Program-made: the position numbers and the translations under genes
In this document: positions 1 through 8,558 of the stretch, one piece after another
Position numbering within the stretch: position 1 is the stretch's first letter
Layout: every line of letters starts with the position of its first letter
Notes under the pieces: model-generated
Databases searched by the model: none
What the model was told of the DNA's origin: nothing
The model's input: only the letters and a program-made list of their open reading frames with translations
NCBI GenBank assembly: GCA_030043675.1
Contig: JASHXG010000103.1
Coordinates: 1 to 21,791, forward strand
Reading direction: 5' to 3'
Origin: Vulcanimicrobiota bacterium
GTDB lineage: Bacteria; Vulcanimicrobiota; Vulcanimicrobiia; Vulcanimicrobiales; Vulcanimicrobiaceae
DNA length: 21,791 nucleotides

Positions 1-23
1 CAGAGCAAGCGAGAGGGGGTCAT
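1..23 (-). CDS. Possible start of a further gene running off the left edge
   Basis: An ATG at 23-21 overlaps the TGA stop (22-20) of the M16-like gene in the ATGA arrangement used elsewhere in this operon. The seven visible codons read MTPSRLL without a stop, and the frame leaves the window. The only support is the overlap architecture and the open frame. Bacterial M16 proteins are often encoded as tandem pairs, one catalytic and one not, so a catalytic M16 partner is a reasonable guess for the missing gene, but nothing in the visible bases shows its family. Confidence 0.35.
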
Positions 24-1330
24 TGCGAGTTTCCCTTGTCCTCGGAGGCGGCTGCGACGAGATTCACCACAACCGGATTGCGTAGATAGCGGCGCACGAC
101 TTCGGCAACGTACTGCGGATCGAGCGCGCGCACGGCACGCTCGTACTCGCCGTTCGCGAGTCCGGGAGCGTACGCCGTGTTGCCCTCGACCGTGTACCAG
201 CCGAGATTGTCGGCCCGCTCCTGAGGTGTTTGCGTATCGGATGCGACGTGGTAAAGAAAGGCCTCGCGCGCCGCGTTGAAGACCTGTTGGTCCATCGGCT
301 GCTCGAGCTTGGTCAGCGCGTCGAGAACGTGCTGCTCGGCCTGCTTCTTGTTGTCGCCGCCGATCGTTACGACCATGACGCCCGGATCGTGCAGCGTAAC
401 GAACTGGCCGACGAGCAGCGTGTCACCCTTGGATTGATCGATGATCTTCGAAACGACGCCGGTCTCATCGCGAAAGAGATAGTCGGCGATGAAATCCAGC
501 GCGGTCGCCGCCTTTTCGTCGGAGATCGGCGGGCCGACCCAGGCCAACCCGACGCCGTCGATCGGCGCCGGGGCGCTGGTCGGCGCCGGATCGGCGGCAA
601 GCTTTGAGTCGTACGGCGAATCCATCGAACCGACGCCGTTCCCGTCGGTGACGGCGGTGATCGCCGAGGCATCGACGTCACCGGTCAGCGTCAACACGGC
701 GTTGTCGGCGCGGAAGGCGCGCTTTGCGAAGGTTTCGACCTGCGCGGTCGTGATCCGCGTCAGCTGCGAAAGCGCGGTCGGAAGCGGCGGATAGTGGGCC
801 GGTCCGTTCTCGAAGAGCTGCTTGAAGAGCAGGTCGTGGAGCGTGTTGTCGGACTCGTACCGTTCCTGCACGCCGAGCACGGCCGCGTTCTCACGAGCGG
901 TCTTGAGCGCTGCATCATCGATGTTCGGAGCGAAATAGGCGGCCGTCATCGCGGCGACGACTTGGCGCGTTCCCGAAGCCGGAACGACTGCACCGATGCC
1001 GACGATATCCGGAAAGACTTGGATGTTCAGCTCGCCACCGAGACTGTGCACGAGCGCGTAAAGCGACTTGCCGCTCGCGAGCGGCGCAACCGCGGCTGCC
1101 GTCGCGGCCAAGTGCAAGATGCCTGGTGTCGCGTTGTCGTAACCTGCCCCGGGCGCGCGGAACCACAGGCCGATCGCACCCGATCCGACCGTAGGATCCG
1201 GATCGAGCACGTAGGATCCTCCGCGCGGCAGAGGACCGGTCTGCTGTGCGCCGGCGATTGCGGGCATGGCCACGCCCAGCTGCAGCGACGCCGCGAAGAA
1301 GAACGCCGCCGCGCGGAAGGCGCGACTCAT
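20..1330 (-). CDS. Exported M16 (pitrilysin-like) family protein, zinc site lost
   Basis: A 436-residue protein of the M16B (processing-peptidase-like) fold. The start is the ATG at 1330, which overlaps the ftsH stop (ATGA) and has GGAG six bases upstream; the open frame extends further upstream only inside ftsH. Residues 1-29 form a signal peptide with a hydrophobic core and an AxA-type end (AIAGAQQ). The HxxEH zinc motif is degenerate: H73-L-A-A76-T77 stands where His-x-x-Glu-His is expected. The downstream helix that usually carries the third ligand reads ENAAVLGVQ, with Val in the Glu position. The C-terminal half (after about residue 245) looks like the second M16 domain. It is therefore probably a non-catalytic M16 subunit acting outside the cytoplasmic membrane, perhaps with a partner encoded just beyond the left edge. 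Coupling to ftsH hints at a link to envelope protein quality control, which is inference. Confidence 0.85.
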   Translation of the reverse strand: MSRAFRAAAFFFAASLQLGVAMPAIAGAQQTGPLPRGGSYVLDPDPTVGSGAIGLWFRAPGAGYDNATPGILHLAATAAAVAPLASGKSLYALVHSLGGELNIQVFPDIVGIGAVVPASGTRQVVAAMTAAYFAPNIDDAALKTARENAAVLGVQERYESDNTLHDLLFKQLFENGPAHYPPLPTALSQLTRITTAQVETFAKRAFRADNAVLTLTGDVDASAITAVTDGNGVGSMDSPYDSKLAADPAPTSAPAPIDGVGLAWVGPPISDEKAATALDFIADYLFRDETGVVSKIIDQSKGDTLLVGQFVTLHDPGVMVVTIGGDNKKQAEQHVLDALTKLEQPMDQQVFNAAREAFLYHVASDTQTPQERADNLGWYTVEGNTAYAPGLANGEYERAVRALDPQYVAEVVRRYLRNPVVVNLVAAASEDKGNSQ

Positions 1331-3249
1331 GCCGGCTCCGGCGAGATCTTTGGCGGGAGGCGCGATGGCTTCTCGGCCCGCTTCGGCTCCTCCGCGACGG
1401 GACGATCGCTCTGTGTCTCGGGCGTGGGCATCACCTCGATGCCGCGTTCGCGATCGAAGGCGCGCCCGTCGAGGATCGCCTGAACTTCTTCGGCTTCGAC
1501 CGTTTCGTATTCGAGGAGCGACGCGACCATTCGCTCGACCTTGTCCCAATTATCCTTAAGCAGCCGCTTGCCGTTGTCATAGCAGGACTCGATGATCTTA
1601 CGCACCTCGGCGTCGATTTTGCTCGCGACCTCTTCTGAATAGTTGCGCTCGTCGCCGAAATCGCGCCCGAGAAAGACCTGGTGAGCACCGCGGCCGAATT
1701 GTATCGGTCCAAGCTCGCTCATTCCGTACTGGGTTACCATCCGGCGCGCCAGCTCGGTCGCCTTCTCGAAGTCGTTGCTGGCTCCGGTTGTGACGTCGCC
1801 GAACTTGATCTCCTCCGCAAGCCGTCCGCCCATCGCCATGGTAATCTCGGCGAGCAGTTCCTCGCGGGTACGGCTGTGCCGATCGTCTTCGGGCAGCGAC
1901 CAAGTGATCCCCAACGCCATCCCGCGCGGAATGATCGTCACCTTGTGAACGGGGTCGGCCTTCTCCAGCATTCCGCCGATAATCGCGTGGCCCGACTCGT
2001 GGAAGGCGGTGACCTCTTTTTCTTTTTGCGACATCACGAGCGACTTGCGCTCCGGGCCGACCATGACGCGATCGATCGCTTCGTCGCAGTCGATCATCTC
2101 GATGAGATTCTTGTTCTTGCGGGCTGCGAGCAACGCCGCCTCGTTGAGCAGATTCTCGAGATCTGCGCCCGAGAAGCCCGGCGTGCGTTTAGCCAGCGTC
2201 TCGAGCGAGACTTCCTTGCCGAGCGGCTTGTTGCGCGCGTGGACCTCCAGAATTTTCTCGCGGCCTTTGAAATCGGCTCGGCCGACGACGATCTGGCGGT
2301 CGAAGCGCCCCGGGCGGAGCAATGCCGGGTCGAGCACGTCGGCGCGGTTGGTCGCCGCAATGAGAATCACGCCGGTGTTCTGATCGAACCCATCCATCTC
2401 GACCAGCAGCTGGTTGAGCGTTTGCTCGCGCTCGTCGTGACCGCCGCCCAAACCGGCGCCGCGCTGGCGCCCGACGGCGTCGATCTCGTCGATGAAGACG
2501 ATGCACGGTGCCGACTTTTTGGCTTGATCGAAAAGATCGCGAACGCGTGATGCGCCGACGCCGACGAACATTTCTACGAAATCGGAGCCGGAGATCGAGA
2601 GGAAGGGCACGCCGGCCTCGCCTGCAATCGCTCGCGCCAGCAGGGTCTTGCCGGTTCCCGGCGGTCCCAGCAGCAGCACGCCCTTCGGAATGCGCGCGCC
2701 CAGCGATTGATACTTCTTCGGATACTTCAAGAAGTCGACGATCTCGGCCAGCTCTTCCTTTGCCTCATCGACGCCGGCGACGTCGACGAACGTGACCTTG
2801 GGCCGATTTTCAGAGAGCATCTTGGCGCGCGAACGCCCGAAGGACAGAGCTTGACTGCCGCCGCTCTGCGCCTGACGCAGAATGAACAAGAGCAAAAGCA
2901 CGGTGATCGCCAGCGGCGCCAGCGCAAAGAGGCTGGACAGGAGCCCGGCGTTGGACTGCTGGTCGAAGCTGATCGCGCCGCTCTTGATCTTCCGGTAGAC
3001 TTCGTTGACGAAGGTCTGGTCGACGTTTGGAACCGCGACGGTATACTTGGTGCCGTTGACCAGCTCGCCGGTTGCGCCCAGACCGGTGGCGTGGAACGAC
3101 TGAACCTGGCCCGCCTCGAGCTTCTGGTAGAATGCGCCGTAATCGAGCCGCGTCGCGCCTTCGCTGGGCTGAACGAACTTCTCGACGATGATGAAAACGG
3201 CGACGACCGCCAGGATGATCAGGACGATAGACTTGAGATGCTTGCTCAC
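1327..3249 (-). CDS. ftsH: ATP-dependent zinc metalloprotease FtsH
   Basis: Membrane-anchored AAA+ protease (640 residues, normal length) that unfolds and degrades membrane and regulatory proteins. Transmembrane helix 1 covers about residues 6-24, then a short periplasmic domain, then helix 2 at about 103-124. Walker A is GPPGTGKT (195-202), Walker B VFIDEID (251-257), and the second region of homology contains R312 and R315 in LRPGRFDR. The zinc site is HESGH (417-421), with D493 in GASNDFEKAT as the probable third ligand. The acidic and proline-rich tail after about 605 is variable in the family. The start is GTG at 3249, 16 bases after the hpt stop, with no clear Shine-Dalgarno. The stop overlaps the M16-like start, so translation is probably coupled. 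Placement after tilS and hpt matches many bacteria. Identification is secure. Confidence 0.98.
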   Translation of the reverse strand: MSKHLKSIVLIILAVVAVFIIVEKFVQPSEGATRLDYGAFYQKLEAGQVQSFHATGLGATGELVNGTKYTVAVPNVDQTFVNEVYRKIKSGAISFDQQSNAGLLSSLFALAPLAITVLLLLFILRQAQSGGSQALSFGRSRAKMLSENRPKVTFVDVAGVDEAKEELAEIVDFLKYPKKYQSLGARIPKGVLLLGPPGTGKTLLARAIAGEAGVPFLSISGSDFVEMFVGVGASRVRDLFDQAKKSAPCIVFIDEIDAVGRQRGAGLGGGHDEREQTLNQLLVEMDGFDQNTGVILIAATNRADVLDPALLRPGRFDRQIVVGRADFKGREKILEVHARNKPLGKEVSLETLAKRTPGFSGADLENLLNEAALLAARKNKNLIEMIDCDEAIDRVMVGPERKSLVMSQKEKEVTAFHESGHAIIGGMLEKADPVHKVTIIPRGMALGITWSLPEDDRHSRTREELLAEITMAMGGRLAEEIKFGDVTTGASNDFEKATELARRMVTQYGMSELGPIQFGRGAHQVFLGRDFGDERNYSEEVASKIDAEVRKIIESCYDNGKRLLKDNWDKVERMVASLLEYETVEAEEVQAILDGRAFDRERGIEVMPTPETQSDRPVAEEPKRAEKPSRLPPKISPEPA

Positions 3250-3265
3250 GTTTCGCGTTAAACCG

Positions 3266-3823
3266 TTAATTCTCTCGAAGCTCGGCGAGGTAGGGAAGGT
3301 TGCGGTAGAGTTCCTTATAGTCTAAACCGTAACCTATAACGAATGAGTCGGGCACCGTGAGACCGACGTAGTCGAGCGGAACGCCGACCTCTCGCCGCCC
3401 TCGCTTATCGAAGAGAACGCAGGTGCGCAGGCTTGCGGGCCGGCGCTCTCCGAGAAGCCCCCGGAGGAACTCCAAGCTCCGGCCGTTGTCGGCGATGTCT
3501 TCAACCAACACGACGCGCGTCCCATCGATCGGCACGCTGTGGTCCATGAGCAGGCGCGGAGCACCGCCCACGCTCGACGGTCCATACCGTTCGATGCAGA
3601 TATAGTCGACCATTATCTCGCTTGGACCGTCCGCCTCCCCGGCGAGCGCGCGCGAGAGATCGGCGCATAGACACAGCGCCCCCTTCAACACTCCAAGCAG
3701 CACGAGCGGTTGCCGCCGGTGATCCGTGGCGATCTGACCGGCTAGCCGCTCGATCGCCCGGGCGATCTGCGCCGGCGTATAGAGACGGCGCCCAATCGCC
3801 TCCTCGTACCCCAGCGTCTTCAC
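3266..3823 (-). CDS. hpt: Hypoxanthine phosphoribosyltransferase
   Basis: Purine salvage enzyme that transfers phosphoribose from PRPP to hypoxanthine or guanine in the cytoplasm. The GTG start at 3823 overlaps the tilS stop as GTGA, giving 185 residues, normal for the family; the longer open frame upstream is only tilS read in another frame. Visible motifs are the pyrophosphate loop LGVLKGA (43-49), the PRPP loop VLVEDIADNGRSL (105-117) and the purine-binding tail FVIGYGLDYKELYRNLPYL (161-179). The PRPP loop carries D-N-G-R-S where family members usually have D-S/T-G-x-T, so Asn replaces the usual small hydroxyl residue; acidic residues E109 and D110 are kept. The gene lies between tilS and ftsH, a conserved arrangement, and is probably translated by coupling to tilS. 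Confidence 0.93.
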   Translation of the reverse strand: MKTLGYEEAIGRRLYTPAQIARAIERLAGQIATDHRRQPLVLLGVLKGALCLCADLSRALAGEADGPSEIMVDYICIERYGPSSVGGAPRLLMDHSVPIDGTRVVLVEDIADNGRSLEFLRGLLGERRPASLRTCVLFDKRGRREVGVPLDYVGLTVPDSFVIGYGLDYKELYRNLPYLAELREN

Positions 3824-4707
3824 TCTCTCTTGATACCCGCGATGGACCCCTGCTCGATCTTCAGCCAAAGCCCAGGCTTCATGTGGAAGGTGCCGGTCCG
3901 GCCGCCCTCCAGGGCCCGCACCGCCGCCTCGACGTGCGCGAAGTCGATGTCGCGCAGCTCCCCTTGAGAGGCCAGACGTTCGCGGACGCGCCGGCGCAGG
4001 CCGGCGCGATCGCTCGCCTCGCGCTCGGCGTGCACCAGCTCGGCGGCCCGCGCGACCGCCCCGTCGAGACCGGGGAAGAGCGGGCGCAGTGCCTCGAGCG
4101 CTTCGCGCACGGCATTGCGGCGCAGGCCGGTATCGGCATTGGTCGGATCGACCGCAAACGGCAGCGCGCGCGCGTGGCAATACTCCAGCAACACCTCGGA
4201 TGGAACGCTCAGGAGCGGCCGCGCGAGGTCGAGCCCCTGGCGCAGCCGGCGGCGAGCCGGCATCCCAGCGAGACCCGACGGGCCCGATCCCCGCAACAAG
4301 GCCAATAGCACGGTCTCGCTTTGGTCCTCGGCGTGATGCGCGGTCGCGATCGCCGTGCAGTGATGGCCCTGCGCCGCATCGATCAGGGCGGCGTAGCGCG
4401 CTTCGCGCAGTCGTTGCTCGTTGCCCGAGCCGTGCGGCAGCGCAATGACGTCAACGGGAAGCTCGTAGGTCGCGGCAATCCGCAGCACGACGCACTCGTC
4501 CTGCCAGGCCGACGCGCGGACGCCGTGATTGACGTGTCCGATGCGCAAGTGCAGGGCGATGCGTGTTGAGACCGCATGCAGCGCGGCCACCAATGCCACT
4601 GAATCGGGTCCTCCGCTGCATGCCATCAGGACGCGCTCGCCGGAGTGAATTACGCCGTTGGATGTTACGACTTGTTCGACGGCGCGTTCCGGACGGGCCC
4701 CTCGCAT
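3820..4707 (-). CDS. tilS: tRNA(Ile)-lysidine synthase
   Basis: Uses ATP and lysine to convert the wobble cytidine of tRNA-Ile(CAU) to lysidine, so that it reads AUA. The N-type ATP pyrophosphatase signature SGGPDS is at 31-36. Other landmarks are HVNHGVR (58-64), AHHAEDQSETVLL (123-135), GLAGMP (145-150) and DPTNADTGLRRNAVRE (187-202). At 295 residues it has the catalytic domain and a short substrate-binding region (to HMKPGLWLKIE) but lacks the long C-terminal extension of the E. coli enzyme, which is common outside gammaproteobacteria. The ATG at 4707 places SGGPDS at the usual distance from the N-terminus and overlaps the end of the ankyrin gene by 43 bases. The stop overlaps the hpt start. 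Confidence 0.95.
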   Translation of the reverse strand: MRGARPERAVEQVVTSNGVIHSGERVLMACSGGPDSVALVAALHAVSTRIALHLRIGHVNHGVRASAWQDECVVLRIAATYELPVDVIALPHGSGNEQRLREARYAALIDAAQGHHCTAIATAHHAEDQSETVLLALLRGSGPSGLAGMPARRRLRQGLDLARPLLSVPSEVLLEYCHARALPFAVDPTNADTGLRRNAVREALEALRPLFPGLDGAVARAAELVHAEREASDRAGLRRRVRERLASQGELRDIDFAHVEAAVRALEGGRTGTFHMKPGLWLKIEQGSIAGIKRE

Positions 4708-5216
4708 CGCGGACAGACTTCAACTTGCGGCGCGTTATCTCTTAGCGGAGCAATCAGCGCGCGTAGGCGTAAGCCGGCACGCTCGAGGATTCGCTGCGAC
4801 GCGGTCGCGCCGGCGGCATCGCGCGCGTTCGGATCGGCGCCGAAGGCGAGCAGCATTGCGATCGTCTCTTCCTCGCAGTCAAAGCCCAGGTAGTGGAGCG
4901 GGGTTTCGCCATAACTGTCGACCGCGTTGGGATCCGCGCCGTAGCGCAGCAACAGCGCCACGATGCCGGCATGCGCGTTGAGGGCAGCCCGGTGCAAGAC
5001 GGTCGCGCCCGAGGCGTCGCAAGCGTTGGGATCGCTTCCATAACAGAGCAGCAGGAGCGCGAGCGCCGCGCTGCCGCGGTCGGCGGCATGATGGAGCGGC
5101 GGCGTCCCGTCGGCGTCGTGCTCGTTCGGGTCGGCGCCCCGGGCAAGCGCGGTCGCCACGCACTCGAGCGATCCCTGTGTGATGGCCGCGCACAATGCAT
5201 CCCTCACGCGGGTCAT
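4665..5216 (-). CDS. Ankyrin-repeat protein
   Basis: A 183-residue protein made mainly of about four ankyrin repeats. Each has a recognisable turn: GADPNEHDADGTPPLHHAA (27-45), GSDPNACDASGATVLHRAA (60-78), GADPNAVDSYGETPLHYLG (93-111) and GADPNARDAAGATAS (126-140). Ankyrin repeats mediate protein-protein contacts, so no reaction can be assigned. There is no signal peptide or membrane segment. The tail holds a CPRC pair (168-171); the final 14 residues are encoded where the gene overlaps tilS. The ATG at 5216 has no clear ribosome binding site, so initiation may be leaderless. As first gene of the tilS-hpt-ftsH run it may carry the promoter in the 61-base gap shared with the divergent SARP-like regulator. 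An ankyrin gene is not a usual member of this operon. Confidence 0.88.
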   Translation of the reverse strand: MTRVRDALCAAITQGSLECVATALARGADPNEHDADGTPPLHHAADRGSAALALLLLCYGSDPNACDASGATVLHRAALNAHAGIVALLLRYGADPNAVDSYGETPLHYLGFDCEEETIAMLLAFGADPNARDAAGATASQRILERAGLRLRALIAPLRDNAPQVEVCPRCEGPVRNAPSNKS

Positions 5217-5277
5217 TCTAACCAGCGGGCGTCAGCCCAGCGTCGGGAAAGCGCTCGGCTTCGTTGAAAACGCTATC

Positions 5278-8112
5278 ATGCGACTCGCCGTCTGGCTGAT
5301 GGGACGGATGCGCTTTGCTATTGAGGGCAAGCCGATCCATCTCACGGGTCCAGAGCCGATGCTTGGCCTGTTCGCCGCGCTCGCGTTGGCGCGCGGCCAT
5401 CCCGTCGCGCGAGCGGCGCTCGCACGACGCTTGTGGCCGCGCGGAGGCAGCGGCGATCTCCTGTACGAGTTGCGCCAGCAGGTCTACAACCTGAAGAACG
5501 CCCTAGCTCGCGTCAGGCCGGATTTCGAACCCCTCGTGACGACGAAGACCGCGCTGGCCCTTGGCCCTGACGCCGTCACGTGGCTCGACGTCGACGAGTA
5601 CGAACGGCTGGTCGCGGAGCGCCGATGGGAGGAAGCGTCGCAGCTCTATGCGCCGCTGCTCGATGAAGCGTGGGCCCAAGAGGATCCCGAGCTCGCGCGC
5701 GAGCGCGGGCGGCTGGCGGCCGTGCAGGCGCGGACGCTCGAGCGTCTGATCGCTCAGAAACTCGACGACGCAAATCTCAACGAAGCATTCTACAACATCT
5801 GCGAGTTGATCCGGCTCGAACCGGAGCGCCAAGAGCTCGTTCCGGACGTTCTTCGCCGCGCCCGCGCGCTGATCGGACGCGCCGGCGCGCTGCGTCTCTG
5901 CCGGCGCTTTCTCGACTTTCTGGCTTCGCTCGACGACGAGCCTCTCCCCGAACTGAACGAAGCGCATCGCTCGCTGCTCGGTTCGGTGCCGGCCCAACCG
6001 CCGGCGCCGTTGCGGAGCCGCTTGCGCGACGTGGCCGGCATCAGCTCGATGCTCGATCTCGCGCGTTGCGTCACCATCGCCGGACCGCCCGGCATCGGCA
6101 AGACGCGGGTGGCACTTCACCTCGCACACGAGCTTGCGGCGCGATTCGACGACGGCGTCTGGTTCGTCGATCTCTCCAATGTCACGCAAGCCGATCTGGT
6201 CGAGCCGGCGATACTCGCGGTCATGAATCCGTTGGCGCCGGCCGGCGCGACGCCGCTCGACAAAATCTTCGACGCTCGCCGCGTGCTGCTGGTGCTCGAC
6301 GCCTGTGAGCGCACGATCTCGCGCTGCGCGTTGCTGATCGACCGGCTGCTCGAGACGAATAAGGATCTGCGCGTGCTGGCCACGAGTCGAGCTCCGCTCG
6401 GCGCCCAACACGAGCGCGTCTGGCGCCTGGAACCGTTCGAATTGCCGGCTGCGATGGACTTCTTCTCCGCCCGGCTCCAGGCGCTGCGCCCGCAAGCCAC
6501 CGCGACCGATCACGCGAGCATCGCCTCGATTTGCCGCCGGCTCGATGGAGTTCCCCTCCTGCTCGAGCTCGCGGCGGCACGCGCCCGTGTGATGAGCCCA
6601 CACGAGCTTGCCCTGCGCTTGGGAATCGGCCTCGACGTGCTCGCCGGGTCGGCCGCCGGCGGCGGCTCGCTCGCGGCGACGTTCGCTTGGAGCTATCGCT
6701 TGCTCTCGCCCGCGGAGCAACGCGTCTTCCGGCGGATCGGCATTTTTCCGAGCACGTTCACGAGTGCGGACGCGGCCGAACTCGACGGCGAGTCGTCGCT
6801 CGCGCAAGTCGCGCAAGCGCTGGCTAAGCTCGTCGACCTCTCGTTACTCGAACGGCTCGACGAGAGCGGCGAAGTCTTTCTCCTGCTACGCCCGCTGCGC
6901 GACTTTGCGCAGCAGATGCTTTCGCAACAACAAGAGTTCAGAGCGTTTGCCGAACGTTTCGCCGCCTTGACCCATCGCTTCGTCAGCGAGCGCGCCGGCG
7001 CGATGGCGGGGCCGGCGCCCCAGGCCGCTTTCGAAGAGATCTCCCGGCGATGGGCCGACATCGGCGCTACGCTCGGCATCTTCTTCCACGACAACGACGC
7101 CGCCGCCGGCCTGGATATCGCCTTCGGACTCACGCGATATTGGTTCGATCGAGGCGCAAGCGCGGAGGGCGCGTTCTGGCTGCGGACCGCACTGGAGAAG
7201 GTCGGGAGTGATTCCTATTTGCGCGGACGCGCGCTCTACGGTCTCTATATCGTGACCCGCAATCTCGGTGACTTCCAAGCGGCCTACGAGCTTGCAGCGC
7301 AGGCGTTGGAAGCGACGCGAGAGACGCAAGAAGCGCAGCGCATCTTCTTTGCCTGCATCTATACCGCGAATGCGCTGCGGATGATCGGCCGTTTCGACGA
7401 AGCACACGAACTGGCATTGGAGGCGCTCGATCGCGTCAAGGACACAGACGCCTATCTCACCGCGTTTGCCGAAGCGACGCTCGGCACGGTGGCGCTCAGC
7501 GCGAACCGGTTGTCGCAGGCGCGAACCCGGCTGGATCGTGCAATCGACGGATTTCGCACTTGTGGTGCGACGGGCGACACCGCGCTGGCGCTTGCGAATC
7601 TCGGTGCCTGCGCCCTGGCCGAAGGCGAGACCGAGACCGCCGACATTCTCGTCCAGGATGCCCTCCGTTGCTACCGCGAGGCCGCCAATCCACCGTATTA
7701 TGTCGCCCATGCCTGCGAGCTCTCGATCAAGATCGCCCTGGCACGCAACGATCTGGGCGGCGCGCGGCGCTTCGCCCGCGAGCTGGTAAGCTTCGTCGAG
7801 ACGCTGGGCGACATCGAGCTTGCGATCGTATCGGCGGAATGCCTCGCCCAGGTCGCCGCCGCTGGGAACGATCCCGCCAGCGCGGCGGCGCTGCTCGCCG
7901 CTTGCACCTCGCTGCGCGCGCGCTATCACGCGCCGCGTTTTGCGGTCGAGAGCGTGGCGATCGACGCGGCCGCGGCGCGGGCGCGCCGCGAGCTCGGCGA
8001 ACGAGCGTACGAGGCCGCGCGCATCGTCGGCGCCGGTTTCGATCTCGCCGCGACGATCGCGCGCGTCCGCGACGTTGCCCTTCGTGCCGACGTCCGCCGC
8101 ACGGCGTACTAA
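5278..8112 (+). CDS. SARP/AfsR-type transcriptional regulator with NB-ARC-like ATPase and TPR-like domain
   Basis: A large (about 944-residue) STAND-type regulator. The order is an N-terminal winged helix and BTAD-like segment (about 10-240, rich in helical repeats such as residues 112-165), an NB-ARC-like nucleotide switch, and a long TPR-like helical C-terminus (about 620-930). In the ATPase, Walker A is GPPGIGKT (269-276), Walker B RRVLLVLDACE (334-344), the sensor strand LATSRAPLG (367-375), and the GLPLA-like motif is LDGVPLLLELAAAR (about 426-439). Such proteins bind DNA when an effector or partner opens the ATP switch. Start choice is uncertain: ATGs at 5278, 5299 and 5308 are all possible; the family's usual first strand begins near MRFAIEGKP (5308). 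The stop overlaps the smpB stop by 4 bases. Targets are unknown; the divergent ankyrin-tilS operon is the nearest candidate. Confidence 0.85.
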   Translation: MRLAVWLMGRMRFAIEGKPIHLTGPEPMLGLFAALALARGHPVARAALARRLWPRGGSGDLLYELRQQVYNLKNALARVRPDFEPLVTTKTALALGPDAVTWLDVDEYERLVAERRWEEASQLYAPLLDEAWAQEDPELARERGRLAAVQARTLERLIAQKLDDANLNEAFYNICELIRLEPERQELVPDVLRRARALIGRAGALRLCRRFLDFLASLDDEPLPELNEAHRSLLGSVPAQPPAPLRSRLRDVAGISSMLDLARCVTIAGPPGIGKTRVALHLAHELAARFDDGVWFVDLSNVTQADLVEPAILAVMNPLAPAGATPLDKIFDARRVLLVLDACERTISRCALLIDRLLETNKDLRVLATSRAPLGAQHERVWRLEPFELPAAMDFFSARLQALRPQATATDHASIASICRRLDGVPLLLELAAARARVMSPHELALRLGIGLDVLAGSAAGGGSLAATFAWSYRLLSPAEQRVFRRIGIFPSTFTSADAAELDGESSLAQVAQALAKLVDLSLLERLDESGEVFLLLRPLRDFAQQMLSQQQEFRAFAERFAALTHRFVSERAGAMAGPAPQAAFEEISRRWADIGATLGIFFHDNDAAAGLDIAFGLTRYWFDRGASAEGAFWLRTALEKVGSDSYLRGRALYGLYIVTRNLGDFQAAYELAAQALEATRETQEAQRIFFACIYTANALRMIGRFDEAHELALEALDRVKDTDAYLTAFAEATLGTVALSANRLSQARTRLDRAIDGFRTCGATGDTALALANLGACALAEGETETADILVQDALRCYREAANPPYYVAHACELSIKIALARNDLGGARRFARELVSFVETLGDIELAIVSAECLAQVAAAGNDPASAAALLAACTSLRARYHAPRFAVESVAIDAAAARARRELGERAYEAARIVGAGFDLAATIARVRDVALRADVRRTAY

Positions 8113-8558
8113 CGGCGGACGTGCCGCGCGATTTCGCGCTGCACGTCGCGCTTGGCGGCGTCCGCGCGCTTATCCCACAACTTCTTGCCGCGAGCCACCC
8201 CGAGCTGCACCTTTGCCTTGCCCCGCGTGAAATAAAGGCGCAGCGGGACGACGGTCAAGCCCTTCTCGGCAACGCGGCTCTGGAGTTGCACGATCTGATC
8301 CTTGTGCAGCAGCAGCTTGCGCGGACGGTTCGGCTCGGCATTCGAGAAACTCCCGGCTCGATACGGTGGAACGTGCATGCCGACGAGCCAAGCCTCACCG
8401 TCTCGAAAGCGCGCATAAGCTTCGCTCAAACTCACCCCGCCGGCGCGCACCGACTTCACCTCCGTACCGGTCAGGACGAGGCCGGCTTCGACCGATTCGA
8501 GGATGTGGTACTCGTGGCGCGCGCGCCGATTCTCGACCGTTGCAGTGCTTTGCTTCAT
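8109..8558 (-). CDS. smpB: SsrA-binding protein SmpB
   Basis: Small RNA-binding partner of tmRNA in rescue of stalled ribosomes. It has 149 residues, normal length. The family start (NRRARHEYHILE, 10-21) leads into GLVLTGTEVKSVRAG (26-40), followed by SLSEAYARF, then HKDQI and the conserved LYFTRGKAKVQLGVARGKK region. The basic tail WDKRADAAKRDVQREIARHV inserts into the ribosomal A site in known SmpBs. The ATG at 8558 directly abuts the stop of the thioesterase gene (8561-8559), with no spacer, so it is probably translated by reinitiation. It is the last gene of the moeA-hisC-phosphoesterase-thioesterase-smpB run. No tmRNA gene (ssrA) was recognised in this window. Confidence 0.97.
   Translation of the reverse strand: MKQSTATVENRRARHEYHILESVEAGLVLTGTEVKSVRAGGVSLSEAYARFRDGEAWLVGMHVPPYRAGSFSNAEPNRPRKLLLHKDQIVQLQSRVAEKGLTVVPLRLYFTRGKAKVQLGVARGKKLWDKRADAAKRDVQREIARHVRR

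Noticed and set aside
5503..6816. A 437-codon open frame on the minus strand
   Set aside because: It is antisense to the SARP-like regulator, whose Walker motifs and domain order are clear. The peptide is Arg-rich and low in motifs, as expected for shadow frames in GC-rich DNA.
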